Shown piece by piece: positions 9,212 through 19,980 of a DNA stretch of 37,147 bases. The stretch lies in assembly GCF_009733735.1 (NCBI RefSeq), contig NZ_WNJP01000010.1, positions 1-37,147 of the forward strand, read 5' to 3'. This DNA comes from Sandarakinorhabdus oryzae (GTDB lineage Bacteria; Pseudomonadota; Alphaproteobacteria; Sphingomonadales; Sphingomonadaceae). The position numbers and the translations under genes were made by a program. The notes below the pieces were generated by a model. The model had not been told where the DNA came from. It did not search any database and was given only the letters and a program-made list of their open reading frames with translations. Each line of letters begins with the position of its first letter. Within the stretch, counting starts at the first letter, position 1.

Positions 9212-10129
9212 ATGAAGGCCAACAACATCCTCGAAACCATCGGCCGCACACCGCATGTGCGAATGGGCAGATTGTTCCCGGGCGCGGAGGTGTGGATCAA
9301 GTCCGAACGCGCCAATCCCGGCGGCTCGATCAAGGATCGCATCGCGCTCGCCATGATCGAGGCGGCGGAAGCCGACGGCACGCTGAAGCCCGGCGGTGTC
9401 ATCGTCGAGCCGACCAGCGGCAACACCGGCATTGGCCTCGCCATGGTGGCGGCGGTGAAGGGCTACAAGCTGATCCTCGTCATGCCTGAAAGCATGTCGA
9501 TCGAGCGGCGGCGGCTGATGCTGGCCTATGGTGCCAGTTTCGATCTGACGCCGCGCGAGAAGGGCATGAACGGCGCCATTGCCCGCGCGCTGGAAATTGT
9601 TTCGACGACGCCCAATGCCTGGATGCCGCAACAGTTCGAGAACCCGGCCAATATCAGCGTGCATGTGAAGACCACGGCGGAGGAAATCTACGCCGATTTC
9701 GCCGACAGCCCGCCCGATGCCATCATCACCGGCGTCGGCACCGGCGGCCATATCACCGGCGTCGCCCAGGTGCTGAAGGCGCGTTGGCCAAACCTGAAGG
9801 TTTTCGCGGTCGAGCCGGCGGCTTCCCCGGTGATTTCCGGCGGCTCGCCCAGCCCGCACCCGATCCAGGGCATCGGCGCCGGCTTCATCCCCAAGAACCT
9901 CGATGTGTCGCTGCTCGATGGCGTGGTGCAGGTCGATGCCGGCGACGCCAAGGCCTGGGCCCTGCGCGCCGCCAAGGAAGAGGGCATGCTGGTCGGCATC
10001 TCGTCAGGCGCCACGCTGGCCGCCATCGCGCTGAAACTGAAGGAAATGCCGGCCGGCAGCCGCATCGTCGGCTTCAATTATGACACCGGCGAGCGTTACC
10101 TGTCGGTGCCGGAATTCCTGCCGACCTGA
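9212..10129 (+). CDS. cysK: Cysteine synthase A (O-acetylserine sulfhydrylase)
   Basis: A 305-residue PLP enzyme making L-cysteine from O-acetylserine and sulfide in the cytoplasm. The PLP lysine is Lys41 in NPGGSIKDR. The substrate loop TSGNTGIG, the phosphate-binding GTGGHITG and the C-terminal GISSGA follow at the usual spacing. Length is normal. The ATG at 9212 has GGGAG about ten bases upstream. It could be CysK or a CysK-like isozyme; I see no features of cystathionine beta-synthase (no CBS domains). The 3' end overlaps the end of the convergent metallophosphoesterase gene by 34 bases. Confidence 0.95.
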   Translation: MKANNILETIGRTPHVRMGRLFPGAEVWIKSERANPGGSIKDRIALAMIEAAEADGTLKPGGVIVEPTSGNTGIGLAMVAAVKGYKLILVMPESMSIERRRLMLAYGASFDLTPREKGMNGAIARALEIVSTTPNAWMPQQFENPANISVHVKTTAEEIYADFADSPPDAIITGVGTGGHITGVAQVLKARWPNLKVFAVEPAASPVISGGSPSPHPIQGIGAGFIPKNLDVSLLDGVVQVDAGDAKAWALRAAKEEGMLVGISSGATLAAIALKLKEMPAGSRIVGFNYDTGERYLSVPEFLPT

Positions 10130-10920
10130 GGCACCAGCTCAACCACGACAATCTCCCCGCGCGTGCCCAGCCGCGCGGGTACTACAGACGTCCCGATGCC
10201 GGCCGAGACCAGCATCTGCTGGCCGGCGCTATTGCGGAACAGGCCGCGCATAGTTTGCGCATCAGCCTTGTCGAAGCGCGGCCAGCCGAAAATCTGGATC
10301 TGGCCGCCATGGGTGTGCCCGGCCAGCAGCAGATCCACCTGGGGCGGCAGCACCGCCCACAGCCGCGGTTCATGCACCAACCCGATCACCGGCTTGTCGG
10401 GCGTCGTGCGGGCAGCGGCGGCCCACGCGCCCGTGACCGGATTGGCACCAAGGATAAGATCATCGCTGCCAACGATCTGAACCGGGCCGACATCGACCAT
10501 CGACCCGGCCAGCAGTTTCAGGCCGAAGCGGCGCGCCACCCAGCGGATCCAGTAGGGTTCATCATGATTGCCGGGCACCAGCCACACGCCCAGCGGCGCC
10601 TGCAGCCGGGCGAGCGGACGCAGCGCATCGTCCAGCCGCATTGGCGGGTCCCAGATCTTGCTGGCGTGATAGTCGCCGGTCAGAACCAGCAGATCGGGCT
10701 TCAGCGCATTGGCCTGGACAACGATGCGGGCCAGCCGCACGGCCGGCATGTCCCAGTTGCTGCCATGCGTGTCGGAAAGGTGGACGATGCGCAGCGGGCG
10801 CTGCAGCCCGGCCAGTTCGACGCGATAGCGCACCACCGCCGGATCGCGAATCGCGCCAAGCCAGCCGGCCCAGCCCAGCGCCAGCACAAGCCCAAGAACG
10901 AACGCCAGGAACCGCGTCAA
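10096..10920 (-). CDS. Membrane-anchored metallophosphoesterase (calcineurin-like, YkuE/YaeI type)
   Basis: A 274-residue protein with an N-terminal hydrophobic signal-anchor (about residues 3-24), then the dimetal phosphoesterase motifs: LSDTHG (Asp50, His52), TGDYH (Asp83), GNHDEP (118-123), a later VHEP and GHTHGGQ. This layout matches the YkuE/YaeI group, some of which act on lipid A precursors such as UDP-diacylglucosamine; the substrate here is not known. No ATG lies near the natural N-terminus. I choose TTG at 10920, which overlaps the stop of the upstream flavoprotein gene as TTGA, with AAGG seven bases before it. Longer readings upstream would run through the flavoprotein gene in another frame. 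The four-base overlap implies translational coupling to that gene. Confidence 0.87.
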   Translation of the reverse strand: MTRFLAFVLGLVLALGWAGWLGAIRDPAVVRYRVELAGLQRPLRIVHLSDTHGSNWDMPAVRLARIVVQANALKPDLLVLTGDYHASKIWDPPMRLDDALRPLARLQAPLGVWLVPGNHDEPYWIRWVARRFGLKLLAGSMVDVGPVQIVGSDDLILGANPVTGAWAAAARTTPDKPVIGLVHEPRLWAVLPPQVDLLLAGHTHGGQIQIFGWPRFDKADAQTMRGLFRNSAGQQMLVSAGIGTSVVPARLGTRGEIVVVELVPQVGRNSGTDR

Positions 10921-12182
10921 AGCCGGGCCTTGTTTTCCTTGTCCTCGGCGAGAAACGCCTTGAACGGGTTCAGCTTTTCGGCCGTGCCGCCGGCCGCGAC
11001 GCGGCGCAGTTGCTGATAATACCAGGCCTGGGCGGCAAAGCCATTGATCGTCCTCACCAGCTTGAATGGCGAGGCCGGGCTGAGCCACCACGGCCCGATC
11101 GACAGCCGCTCCTCGTAGCGCGGCAGCTCCTCGATATGGCCTTCCAGCAGTTCGGTCACGCAGGTGGGATCGGCGCACAGCGGCCGGCCAACGCCGACGA
11201 AGGCGATGCCGCTGGCCAGCGCATCCTCCATGGAGTTGAGGCTGCGAAAGCCGCCGGTCACCATCAGCGGCGGCGTTTTCGCCGCCATCAGCGCCTTGGC
11301 CAGCTGCACGAAATAGGCCTCGCGCTGGCGGGTCGATTGCTGTTTGGGCTCCTCGCGCGGGGTCAGCCCCTCCATGTCCATCATCGCCGGCTGTTCATAG
11401 GTGCCGCCCGACAATTCCAGGCAATCGACGCCGAGATCGGCCAACCAGCCGGCGACGGTGAGGCAATCATCGAAGGCAAAGCCGCCCTTCTGGAAATCGG
11501 CGCTGTTCAGCTTCACCGCCACGGTGAAATCCGCGCCGACACTGGCCCGCACCGCCTTGACCACCTCGATCAACAACCGCGCCCGGTTTTCAAGGCTGCC
11601 GCCCCATTCATCGTCGCGCCGGTTGGCGAGCGGCGAGAGGAACTGGCTGATCAGATATCCATGGGCCGCGTGGACCTGCACGCCATCAAAGCCGGCTTCA
11701 CGTGCCACCGCGGCCGCGTGTGCCCAGCGCGCGATGAGATCGTGAATCTCCGCCCCCGTCAGCGGCACCGGCACGCCGAACTGGCCGCCCGGCAGCGCCA
11801 GCGGCACGGCTGACGGCGCCTTGGGGTGCGGGTTGACCGTCTTCTGGGTCTGGCGGCCGGCATGGCTGATCTGCACCCAGGCGCGGGTGTCGTTGGCGGT
11901 GGCGGCCGCCGCCCAGCGCGCCCAGGCCGCCTTGCCCTCATCGCTCAACGGGCCATCGACGATGACATTGCCCGGCCGTTCGAGATGGCCGCGATCGACC
12001 AGCACATTGCCGGTGATCAGCAACCCGCAGCCGCCATCCGACCAGCGGCGATACAGGGTCTCATGGGCCGCGTTGGGCAGGCCATCGCGAAACGCCAGCC
12101 CCTCCGTCATCGCCGCCTTGGCGATGCGGTTGCGAAAGTGCTGACCGCCCGGGAGGGAGAAGGCTTCGTTCACTTGGCTCAT
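10917..12182 (-). CDS. NADH:flavin oxidoreductase of the Old Yellow Enzyme family
   Basis: A 421-residue FMN-binding TIM-barrel ene-reductase-like protein. Visible motifs are SHAGRQ near residue 106, the catalytic [10 protein letters not shown] (His171, His174, Tyr176), [14 protein letters not shown], and C-terminal MVTGGFRS and [10 protein letters not shown], which bind FMN phosphate. It has no 2,4-dienoyl-CoA reductase [4Fe-4S]/FAD extension, so it is the short class that reduces activated C=C bonds. The start at 12182 (MSQVNEAF) fits the family N-terminus and has GGGAG-like purines nearby; an upstream ATG at 12233 is less likely. It lies downstream of the beta-oxidation genes on the same strand, but a strong hairpin at 12246-12267 separates them. 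Physiological substrate unknown. Confidence 0.92.
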   Translation of the reverse strand: MSQVNEAFSLPGGQHFRNRIAKAAMTEGLAFRDGLPNAAHETLYRRWSDGGCGLLITGNVLVDRGHLERPGNVIVDGPLSDEGKAAWARWAAAATANDTRAWVQISHAGRQTQKTVNPHPKAPSAVPLALPGGQFGVPVPLTGAEIHDLIARWAHAAAVAREAGFDGVQVHAAHGYLISQFLSPLANRRDDEWGGSLENRARLLIEVVKAVRASVGADFTVAVKLNSADFQKGGFAFDDCLTVAGWLADLGVDCLELSGGTYEQPAMMDMEGLTPREEPKQQSTRQREAYFVQLAKALMAAKTPPLMVTGGFRSLNSMEDALASGIAFVGVGRPLCADPTCVTELLEGHIEELPRYEERLSIGPWWLSPASPFKLVRTINGFAAQAWYYQQLRRVAAGGTAEKLNPFKAFLAEDKENKARL

Positions 12183-12245
12183 GGCGGCACCCCTGTTTGG
12201 CGGCAAGGTGCCGTGGCGGGGCGATGAGGGCAAGCCAGCAATACT

Positions 12246-12267
12246 CCCCTCCCGCTTGCGGGAGGGG
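12246..12267. repeat. Perfect 10-bp-stem palindrome (short intergenic palindromic element)
   Basis: CCCCTCCCGC, a TT spacer, then GCGGGAGGGG: a perfect inverted repeat eight bases after the fadB-like stop codon. It resembles the CCCCTCTCCC-type elements at 14480 and 22621 in this window. It may end transcription of the beta-oxidation operon, but no T-run of any length follows on either strand, so a Rho-independent role is uncertain. Confidence 0.75.
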
Positions 12268-12274
12268 ATTTGCC

Positions 12275-14461
12275 TTAAGCGGCCTGCTTCGCCGCCATGG
12301 CGTAGAAGCTGTCCCCACGCGCCGCCATGTCACGCAGCAGTTGCGGCGGGGCGAAGCGTTCGCCGTGGCGCTGCGCCAGCCGGTCGAGCGTGGCGACGAC
12401 ATTGGCGATGCCCACCGTGTCCATGTGGCTGAACGGCCCGCCGGTGAAGGGCGCGAAGCCCCAGCCGAAGATGGCGCCGAGATCACCATCCTGGGGCGTT
12501 TCGAGCACGCCTTCGGCAAAACAGCGCGCGCATTCGACGAGCTGGCGATAGAGCAGCCGCTCCTTCACCTCGGCCGCGCTCGGCTGATCTTCGGCGAGGC
12601 CGCCGGCCACCGTCTGCACCAGTTCCGGCCACAGATATTTCTTGCCGCCTTCGGGATAGACATAGAAGCCCTTGGCGTTCTTGCGGCCGAAGCGGCTGAG
12701 TTCATTCATCTTCTCGATGACGGTCTCGCCGGGGCCACCCTTGTAGGCGTCGCCGAGGTCCTTCTTGGTCTGCTGCGCCACCTTGTAGCTGAGGTCGAGG
12801 CCAACCTCGTCGTTCACCGCCAGCGGGCCGACCGGCATGCCCATCTGCTTGCCGACATTCTCGATCAGCGCCGGCACCGTGCCTTCGCCGAGCAGCGCCA
12901 GGCCTTCCTGCACATAGGTGCCAAAACAGCGCGAGGTGTAGAAACCGCGGCTGTCGTTGACCACGATCGGCGTCTTCCTAATCTGCGCCACATAATCCAG
13001 CGCCTTGGCGATGGCGGCCGGGCCGGTCTTCTTGCCGACGATGATCTCGACCAGCGGCATGCGCTCCACCGGCGAGAAGAAGTGGATGCCGATGAAATTC
13101 TCCGGCTTCGACCAGGCTTCGGCGAGGCCAGTGATCGGCAGGGTGGAGGTGTTGGAGCCGAAGATCACGTCCGGGCCGAGCACGGCTTCGGTCTGCTTCG
13201 TCACGCCTGCCTTGATCTCGCGGGTTTCGAACACGGCTTCGATCACCAGGTCGCAGCCGGCGAGATCGGCATAATCGGTGGTCGGCTTGATGCGATCGAG
13301 AATGGCCTGCGCCTTGTCGGCCGGCGTCTTCTTCTTGGCGAGCCGGTCTGCGGTGTAGGCCTTGCCCTTCTCGGCGGCCTCGATGCTGGTGTCGAGCAGC
13401 ACCACCTCGATCCCGGCCTGGGCCGAAACCATGGCGATGCCGGCGCCCATCAGGCCGGCGCCCAGCATGGCGACCTTCTTCGTCGGCGCCGGGGCCACGT
13501 CCTTGGGCCGGCGGGCGCCCTTCTCGGCGGCCTGTTTCGACACGAACAGGCTGCGGATCATGTTGCCAGCCTGCGGGTCGGCGACGACCTTGGCGAAATA
13601 TTTGGATTCAATCCGGATGGCGAGGTCCATCGGCACCTGGGCGCCTTCATAGACCGCCGACAATATGGCGCGCGGCGCGTTCATGTTGTCACCGGCATTG
13701 ACGTGCGTCATCGCGGTGCCGCCCACGAAAGTCTGCGCAAAATTGGGGTTGAGCGCCGTTGCAGGCCCGCCGGGCATCTTGAAATTCTTGCTGTCCCACG
13801 GCTGCACGCCGCCATTGGGGTTTGCCTTCACCCACGCCTTGGCGGTCTCGATGATCTGGTCGGCCGGCACCACAGCCTGCGCGACGCCAAAGCCCAGGGC
13901 TTCCTGCGGGCTCATGTTCTTGCCCTGCAGCAGGTACATCAGGGCCGGCTGGATGCCCATCAGGCGCGGCAGGCGCTGGGTGCCGCCGGCGCCCGGGAAC
14001 AGGCCGACCATGATTTCCGGCAGGCCGAGCGTGATCTTGGGATTGTCGGCGATGACGCGATAATGGCAGGCGAGGACGAACTCGAGGCCGCCGCCCAGCG
14101 CCAGGCCGTTGACCGCCGCCGCCACCGGCTTGCCGCAGGTTTCGAGGTCGCGCAGCAGGCGGTTGAGGCTGAAGACGCCGTCGAACAGCGCGGCCATCTT
14201 CGACTTGCCTTCGGGCAGCGCCGCGCCCGAGCCGAACAGCGCGCCCATGCCCTTCAGATCAGCGCCGGCCATGAAGCCGCTGGCCTTGCCGCTGGTGAGC
14301 ACGGCGCCTTTCACGGCGTCGTCGGTCTTCAGCCGCTCGATGGCGGCGGCCAGATCGGCCTGCACTTCGGGCGTGATGACATTCATCGACTGGCCGGGCA
14401 CGTCGATGGTGAGCAGGAGGATGCCGTCGGCATCGAGTTCGGTGTGGATGGCGGTGGTCAT
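12275..14461 (-). CDS. fadB: Bifunctional enoyl-CoA hydratase / 3-hydroxyacyl-CoA dehydrogenase (FadB/FadJ type)
   Basis: A 728-residue fusion enzyme catalysing the hydration and NAD-dependent oxidation steps of fatty-acid beta-oxidation. The N-terminal crotonase domain (about 1-200) has [10 protein letters not shown] (Glu127) and [16 protein letters not shown] (Glu149), the two catalytic acids. The Rossmann dehydrogenase domain begins near 328 with GAGLMG (334-339), and its catalytic His460 lies in [12 protein letters not shown]-terminal 3HCDH domains follow ([14 protein letters not shown] and the [12 protein letters not shown] region). Length matches E. coli FadB (729). The start has AAAAGGGA eight bases upstream. 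It is last in the set merR–fadE–thiolase–this gene, but a 185-base gap separates it from the thiolase. FadB versus FadJ cannot be settled here. Confidence 0.95.
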   Translation of the reverse strand: MTTAIHTELDADGILLLTIDVPGQSMNVITPEVQADLAAAIERLKTDDAVKGAVLTSGKASGFMAGADLKGMGALFGSGAALPEGKSKMAALFDGVFSLNRLLRDLETCGKPVAAAVNGLALGGGLEFVLACHYRVIADNPKITLGLPEIMVGLFPGAGGTQRLPRLMGIQPALMYLLQGKNMSPQEALGFGVAQAVVPADQIIETAKAWVKANPNGGVQPWDSKNFKMPGGPATALNPNFAQTFVGGTAMTHVNAGDNMNAPRAILSAVYEGAQVPMDLAIRIESKYFAKVVADPQAGNMIRSLFVSKQAAEKGARRPKDVAPAPTKKVAMLGAGLMGAGIAMVSAQAGIEVVLLDTSIEAAEKGKAYTADRLAKKKTPADKAQAILDRIKPTTDYADLAGCDLVIEAVFETREIKAGVTKQTEAVLGPDVIFGSNTSTLPITGLAEAWSKPENFIGIHFFSPVERMPLVEIIVGKKTGPAAIAKALDYVAQIRKTPIVVNDSRGFYTSRCFGTYVQEGLALLGEGTVPALIENVGKQMGMPVGPLAVNDEVGLDLSYKVAQQTKKDLGDAYKGGPGETVIEKMNELSRFGRKNAKGFYVYPEGGKKYLWPELVQTVAGGLAEDQPSAAEVKERLLYRQLVECARCFAEGVLETPQDGDLGAIFGWGFAPFTGGPFSHMDTVGIANVVATLDRLAQRHGERFAPPQLLRDMAARGDSFYAMAAKQAA

Positions 14462-14479
14462 GAGAAGGTCCCTTTTCTT

Positions 14480-14512
14480 CTCCCGCCCCCTTCAGGGGAG
14501 GGGGAGGGGGTG
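14480..14512. repeat. GC-rich imperfect palindrome between thiolase and fadB-like gene
   Basis: CTCCCGCCCC, a short CTTCA spacer and GGGGAGGGGGAG form an imperfect hairpin about 20 bases upstream of the fadB-like start. It belongs to the same C-rich/G-rich palindrome style as the elements at 12246 and 22621. Inside an operon such an element could shape mRNA stability or the relative expression of the two genes; that is inference. Confidence 0.6.
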
Positions 14513-14537
14513 GGGAATGAGTTGCTGGCAAAGTGTA

Positions 14538-14642
14538 TCAACCAGCGTATTTTTCGAACAAAAATAGTCCAACCAGTATCAGTCCGCAAATCAGTCTCAC
14601 GATATTGGAGTCTGAATAGCGGCGGAGTTCCGGCCACTTCAA
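14538..14642 (-). other. Possible 34-residue single-span membrane peptide (or gene remnant)
   Basis: In the gap between thiolase and the fadB-like gene a frame with a TTG start at 14642 and TGA stop at 14538 encodes a basic, Tyr/Arg-containing N-terminal half, then a hydrophobic run ([15 protein letters not shown]) and a short EKYAG tail. The gap is clearly less GC-rich than its surroundings, and the hydrophobic run looks like a real membrane helix rather than GC-biased noise. There is no good ribosome binding site and the start is non-ATG, so it may instead be the last piece of a lost membrane-protein gene. No family recognised. Confidence 0.3.
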
Positions 14643-14646
14643 TGGA

Positions 14647-15858
<1,212 letters not shown>

Positions 15859-15869
15859 CGTCGGTCCTT

Positions 15870-17660
15870 TCAGAACATCTCGGCCGGCAGCGCCATCACG
15901 CTGTCGGCGCCGGCTTCGAGCTGGGCCTTGAGCGCCATGGTTTCCGGCAGCACGCGGGCGGCGAAGAAACCCGCGGTGGTGAGTTTCGCATTGTGGAAAT
16001 CGGGATCGGCGGTGCCGCCATCAAGGGCAGCAAGGCTCGCCGCGCTCATCTTCAGCCACATGTGGCCCAGCGCGACATGGCCCATCATGCGCATGAAGGC
16101 GGTGGCGCCCGCCCCGGCATTGTCGGGATTGGCCATGCCGTTCTGCAGCAGCCACATCACCCCGGCCTGGATATCGCCGAGCGCACGGGCCAGCGGCTTG
16201 GTGATGAAGGCCAGGCGCTCGTCACTGGCGGCCGCGAGATCGGCGCCGACCAGCCCCAGCCACGCCTGGGTGCCACGCCCGCCCTTGGAGCCGAGCTTGC
16301 GGCCAACCAGGTCCAGCGCCTGGATGCCGTTGGTGCCTTCGTAGATCATGGCGATGCGGGCATCGCGCACGAACTGGTCCATGCCCCATTCGGCGATATA
16401 GCCGTGGCCGCCCAGCACCTGCTGGCAGTTGGTGGCGACTTCATAGCCGCGATCGGTGCCATAGCCCTTGATGACCGGGGTGAGCAGGCTGATCAGGTCG
16501 TCGGCCATCTCCCGCTCGGCGGCATCGGTGGCCTTGCGCGACAGGTCAACCCGGATCGCGCCCCACAGCACCAGCGCGCGCATGCCCTCGGTATAGGCGC
16601 GCGCGTCCATCAGCATGCGGCGCACATCGGGGTGGACGATGATCGGATCGGCCTTTCCGTCGGGGTTCTTCGGCCCCGTCAGGCTGCGGCCCTGCAGGCG
16701 GTTCTTGGCGTATTCCACCGCGTTCTGATAGGCGGCATCGGCCTGCGCCAGGCCCTGGATGCCGACGCCCAGCCGCGCCGCGTTCATCATGATGAACATG
16801 GCGGCGAGGCCCTTCATCTCCTCGCCCAGCATATAGCCGGTGGCGCCATCATAGTTCATCACGCAGGTGGCGTTGGCGTGAATGCCCATCTTGTGTTCGA
16901 TGGACCCGCAGGTGACGGCATTGCGCGCGCCGAGCGAGCCATCGTCGTTCACCAGATACTTGGGCACGATGAACAGGCTGATGCCTTTCACGCTGTCCGG
17001 CGCGCCCGGCGTCTTGGCCAGCACGAGGTGAATGATGTTGTCGCTGAGGTCATGCTCACCGGCCGAGATGAAGATCTTGGTGCCGGTGATGGCGTACGTG
17101 CCATCGGCGTTGGGCTCGGCGCGGGTGCGGATCAGGCCGAGATCAGTGCCGCAGTGCGGCTCGGTCAGGTTCATCGTGCCGGTCCAGCGGCCCTGCACCA
17201 TGTTGGGCAGCCATTTCGCCTTCTGTTCGGGCGAGCCGACCACCTCGATCGCCGCCTGCGCGCCTTCAGAGAGGCCGGGATACATGCCGAACGCCATGTT
17301 GGAGGCGGCGATATACTCCTGCATCACCGCGCCGATGGTGTAGGGCAGGCCCTGGCCGCCGTGATGCTCGTCTGCAATCAGGCCGCCCCAGCCGCCGTCG
17401 CAGAACTGCTTGTAGGCATCCTTGAAGCCATCGGGCGCCGTCACGCTGCCATCGGGATGGCGGGTGCAGCCCTGCCGGTCACCGGGCAGGTTCAATGGCG
17501 CCAGCACTTCGCTGCAGAATTTGCCGCCTTCGTTGAGCACGGCTTCAACAAGATCGGGCGAAACCGCCTCGAACCCCGGCACATGGGACTGGTTGTAGAG
17601 GCCGGCCACGGCCTCCAGCACGAACAGCGTGTCTTTCACCGGGGCGCGATAGGTCGGCAT
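15870..17660 (-). CDS. Acyl-CoA dehydrogenase with C-terminal extension (FadE/DmdC-like)
   Basis: A 596-residue FAD enzyme for the first, alpha-beta dehydrogenation step of beta-oxidation. It is longer than classic 380-residue acyl-CoA dehydrogenases, with an extra N-terminal helix set ([15 protein letters not shown]) and a C-terminal extension after about residue 470, as in the DmdC/AcdA-like long class. Visible motifs are [15 protein letters not shown] (FAD/substrate binding), [21 protein letters not shown] and [13 protein letters not shown], whose Glu441 is at the position of the catalytic base. AAGGA lies upstream of the start. It follows merR by 13 bases and precedes the thiolase by 11. 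Relatives labelled 3-methylmercaptopropionyl-CoA dehydrogenase exist, but the neighbours favour general fatty-acid use. Confidence 0.94.
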   Translation of the reverse strand: MPTYRAPVKDTLFVLEAVAGLYNQSHVPGFEAVSPDLVEAVLNEGGKFCSEVLAPLNLPGDRQGCTRHPDGSVTAPDGFKDAYKQFCDGGWGGLIADEHHGGQGLPYTIGAVMQEYIAASNMAFGMYPGLSEGAQAAIEVVGSPEQKAKWLPNMVQGRWTGTMNLTEPHCGTDLGLIRTRAEPNADGTYAITGTKIFISAGEHDLSDNIIHLVLAKTPGAPDSVKGISLFIVPKYLVNDDGSLGARNAVTCGSIEHKMGIHANATCVMNYDGATGYMLGEEMKGLAAMFIMMNAARLGVGIQGLAQADAAYQNAVEYAKNRLQGRSLTGPKNPDGKADPIIVHPDVRRMLMDARAYTEGMRALVLWGAIRVDLSRKATDAAEREMADDLISLLTPVIKGYGTDRGYEVATNCQQVLGGHGYIAEWGMDQFVRDARIAMIYEGTNGIQALDLVGRKLGSKGGRGTQAWLGLVGADLAAASDERLAFITKPLARALGDIQAGVMWLLQNGMANPDNAGAGATAFMRMMGHVALGHMWLKMSAASLAALDGGTADPDFHNAKLTTAGFFAARVLPETMALKAQLEAGADSVMALPAEMF

Positions 17661-17673
17661 GGCTTCCTTGCCT

Positions 17674-18138
17674 TCAGGGCTTCATCGATAGTTCGACGAT
17701 TTCGCAAAATTGTTGCAGTTCGTGGATCGTGGCGTCGATATCGGCGCGCTGTTCTTCCAGCAGGGCGATGCGCGCGCGGCATTTTTCCAGGGTGACGCGC
17801 TTCTGCGTCAGCCGGTGATCACCGACGTCATAAAGGTCGATCATCTCGCGGATTTCGGCGAGGCTGAAGCCGACATTCTTGGCGCGCAGGATCCACGCCA
17901 GCCGGGCGCGATCGCGTCGGCTGTAGATGCGGTTCTGCCCCTGCCGCTCCGGCGCGATCAGGCCCTGGTCCTCATAGAAGCGGATGGCGCGCGGCGTGAT
18001 GTTGAAGGCCAGCGCCAGTTCGGTGATCGAGAAATGGCTGGCATCCCCGGCCGCTGGCGGGGCGGGCGCGGTGGCAAAGGCATGCAACAGCGCCGCGGGC
18101 GACTCGTCAGTGCGGGGAGCCTCAGCCGGATTGCTCAT
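17674..18138 (-). CDS. MerR-family transcriptional regulator (LiuR-like), first gene of the beta-oxidation operon
   Basis: A 154-residue regulator with a 35-residue Ala/Pro-rich N-terminal extension, the MerR winged helix-turn-helix (residues 37-105: SITELALAFNITPRAIRFYE, then GLIAPERQGQNRIYSRRD), and a C-terminal coiled-coil dimer helix. It has no Cys-rich metal or redox ligand set, which fits the acyl-CoA-responsive LiuR-type MerR proteins known to control branched-chain amino acid and fatty-acid breakdown. It leads the operon with acyl-CoA dehydrogenase 13 bases downstream. A matching inverted repeat lies 15 bases upstream of its ATG, suggesting autoregulation. The upstream sequence CTACCCCCTTCTCTT has no Shine-Dalgarno match, so the transcript may be leaderless. 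Confidence 0.9.
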   Translation of the reverse strand: MSNPAEAPRTDESPAALLHAFATAPAPPAAGDASHFSITELALAFNITPRAIRFYEDQGLIAPERQGQNRIYSRRDRARLAWILRAKNVGFSLAEIREMIDLYDVGDHRLTQKRVTLEKCRARIALLEEQRADIDATIHELQQFCEIVELSMKP

Positions 18139-18153
18139 AAGAGAAGGGGGTAG

Positions 18154-18169
18154 TTTACGTTTACGTTAA
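18154..18169 (-). promoter_or_regulatory. Putative MerR/LiuR-type operator
   Basis: TTTACGT, TT, ACGTTAA: two inverted half-sites (TTTACGT and, on the other strand, TTAACGT) separated by two bases, 15 bases before the merR ATG and overlapping the last codons of the upstream gene. Read on the minus strand, TTGACC (18175-18170) directly precedes it and could be a -35 box, so the operator would fill the promoter spacer, as is usual for MerR-type regulators. No convincing -10 is seen. ACGT-centred repeats of this kind are, as I recall, typical of LiuR sites. Confidence 0.65.
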
Positions 18170-18775
18170 GGTCAAGCTGGCGATGACGCGGTTGGTGTGG
18201 CGGAAGACGCCGGGTTCGCTGCGCATGGTCAGCGTCACGATGGCACCCGCCACCGCCTCTGCCGGCAGGCTGCCGACATCGCGCGGCAGGAACGGGTCCA
18301 TCACCGGGGCGGCCCATTGCAGGAAGCGCTCAACGGGCCGGCGTTCGGCGCGGGGGCCGATGAGGAGGCCGGGTTGCAATATGTCGAGGCTGGAGAAGCC
18401 CATGGCGGTGAGCGCGACTTCCACCTCGCCCTTGGTGCGCGGGTAGAGCAGGCTGGACCTGGGGTTGGCGCCGACGCTGCTGACCAGGATGAAGTGGGTG
18501 ACGCCGGCGGCCTTGGCGGCGCGGGCGAAGGCGAGGACGGCGTCGTGGTCGACGGCCCGGAACGCGGCATCGCTGCCCGCCTTGGCCCGCGTCGTGCCAA
18601 GCGCGCAGACGGCGACCTGGGCTTCCGGCAGTGGGGGCAGATCGTCGAAATCGGCGACCACACCGAGGTGGCCGGGGATAGGACGGCGGCTGACGGGGAT
18701 GATTTCCATCGCCTCCGTCGCTTTGAGGACGAGCCCGCCGACAAGTCCGGTGGCGCCGGCCAGCAGGACCCTCAC
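18161..18775 (-). CDS. NAD(P)-binding Rossmann-fold protein (atypical SDR, NAD(P)H-binding/epimerase-like)
   Basis: A 204-residue protein with an N-terminal nucleotide-binding GATGLVGG (7-14), a CALGTT strand end, VSSVGANP near the middle, and YPRTKGEVE, where Tyr and Lys follow the SDR YxxxK pattern. This matches the short HTATIP2/YwnB-like atypical SDR group (NAD(P)H-binding). Its substrate is unknown. The GTG at 18775 overlaps the P450 stop (GTGA), which I prefer to the GTG at 18787 because it removes a short non-conserved lead (GSPV). The overlap suggests it is translated together with the P450, possibly acting on or supporting its product. Its 3' end contains the operator for the following MerR operon. 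Confidence 0.86.
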   Translation of the reverse strand: MRVLLAGATGLVGGLVLKATEAMEIIPVSRRPIPGHLGVVADFDDLPPLPEAQVAVCALGTTRAKAGSDAAFRAVDHDAVLAFARAAKAAGVTHFILVSSVGANPRSSLLYPRTKGEVEVALTAMGFSSLDILQPGLLIGPRAERRPVERFLQWAAPVMDPFLPRDVGSLPAEAVAGAIVTLTMRSEPGVFRHTNRVIASLTLT

Positions 18776-19980
18776 GGGCGAACCCACAGTTGCTGCACGC
18801 CGTTGAACGCCGCCGAGATGTTGCGCTCGATGGGGTCGCCGGTCAGTGCCAGATTCGGGAAGCGCGCGAACAGGCGGGTGAGCGCGATTTCCGCTTCGGC
18901 GCGGGCCAGGGGCGCGCCAAGGCAGAAATGCACGCCGCCACCGAAGGCAAAGTGCGTCTTGTCGGCCCGGTCGATGTCGAACCTGAGCGGGTCCTCGTGC
19001 AGCGCCGGGTCCTGTCCCGCCGCCATCAGGAAGGTGGTCACGGCCTCGCCCGCCCGCACCGGGCAGCCGCCGATCTCGCGCGGCTCCAGCGGGATGCGCA
19101 AGGATTGCACCACCGGCGGGTCAAAGCGCAGCGTTTCCTCGATGGCATCGGCCATGCGCGCGGAGTTGGCCTGCACCTTGGCCAATTGTTCGGGGTGGCT
19201 CAGCAGGGCGAGCACGCAATTGCCGATCAGATCGGTGGTGGTGAGATTGCCGGCGAGCAGCAACAGGTTGCACATGGTGACGATTTCCTGCGTCGTCAGC
19301 CGGTCCTCGCCATCCGCAGCCGCAATGAGGGCGCTGATCAGGTCATCGCGCGGGGCGGCGCGGCGTTCGGCAATGGCGCGCTCGAAATAGGCGGTCAGCG
19401 CGTCGGCATTCTCCTTGAGCCGCGCCAACAATTCCGGCGTGCGGATCGGTGAGAAGACATTGGCCAGGCCCTTCGACCAGCGCTGGAAATCCGGCCGATC
19501 GGCGGCGCCGACGCCCAGCATCTCGGCAATCACGATGATCGGCAGCGGCGAGGAAAATTCCTCGATAATGTCAAACTTGTCCTTGCCCGCCACCGCGTCG
19601 AGCAATTCATCGGCCACCTCCACCACCCTGGGCTTCACCGCCTCGATGGCGCGGGCGTTGAAGGCGTGGGTGACCAGCCGGCGCAGGCGGGCATGATCGG
19701 GATCATCCAGCACCAGCATCGATCGCGGGGCTTCACGGTCCTGGTCGGTGGTCAGGCGCTGCACGATGGTGTCGGGCGCGGCATTGCGCTGATCGACCGA
19801 CAGGCTGCGGTCCTTCAGCGTGGCCGCCACATCGGCGGCGCGGGTGAGCAGCACGCGGCCCAGCACCTTGTCTTCATGCACCGGATCGGCGGCGCGCAGC
19901 ACATCGAAACGTTCGTGCGGGCGGTTGCGGAAGGTCTCGTCAAACACGGTGACCTCCAGGCCGGTGGGAACCGTGCTCAT
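18772..19980 (-). CDS. Cytochrome P450
   Basis: A 402-residue soluble bacterial class I P450. The haem-ligand loop is [19 protein letters not shown] with Cys353, the ExxR pair is in EETLRF, and the I-helix reads [16 protein letters not shown]. In the I-helix the usual acid before the conserved Thr (AGxE/DTT) is Leu246, which is unusual. The start at 19980 (MSTVPTG) overlaps the hisI stop as ATGA and has GGAGA six bases upstream; longer in-frame readings run through hisI. No ferredoxin or ferredoxin reductase gene lies nearby, so its redox partners must be elsewhere. Substrate unknown; bacterial P450s of this shape hydroxylate terpenes, fatty acids, steroids or xenobiotics. Confidence 0.94.
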   Translation of the reverse strand: MSTVPTGLEVTVFDETFRNRPHERFDVLRAADPVHEDKVLGRVLLTRAADVAATLKDRSLSVDQRNAAPDTIVQRLTTDQDREAPRSMLVLDDPDHARLRRLVTHAFNARAIEAVKPRVVEVADELLDAVAGKDKFDIIEEFSSPLPIIVIAEMLGVGAADRPDFQRWSKGLANVFSPIRTPELLARLKENADALTAYFERAIAERRAAPRDDLISALIAAADGEDRLTTQEIVTMCNLLLLAGNLTTTDLIGNCVLALLSHPEQLAKVQANSARMADAIEETLRFDPPVVQSLRIPLEPREIGGCPVRAGEAVTTFLMAAGQDPALHEDPLRFDIDRADKTHFAFGGGVHFCLGAPLARAEAEIALTRLFARFPNLALTGDPIERNISAAFNGVQQLWVRP

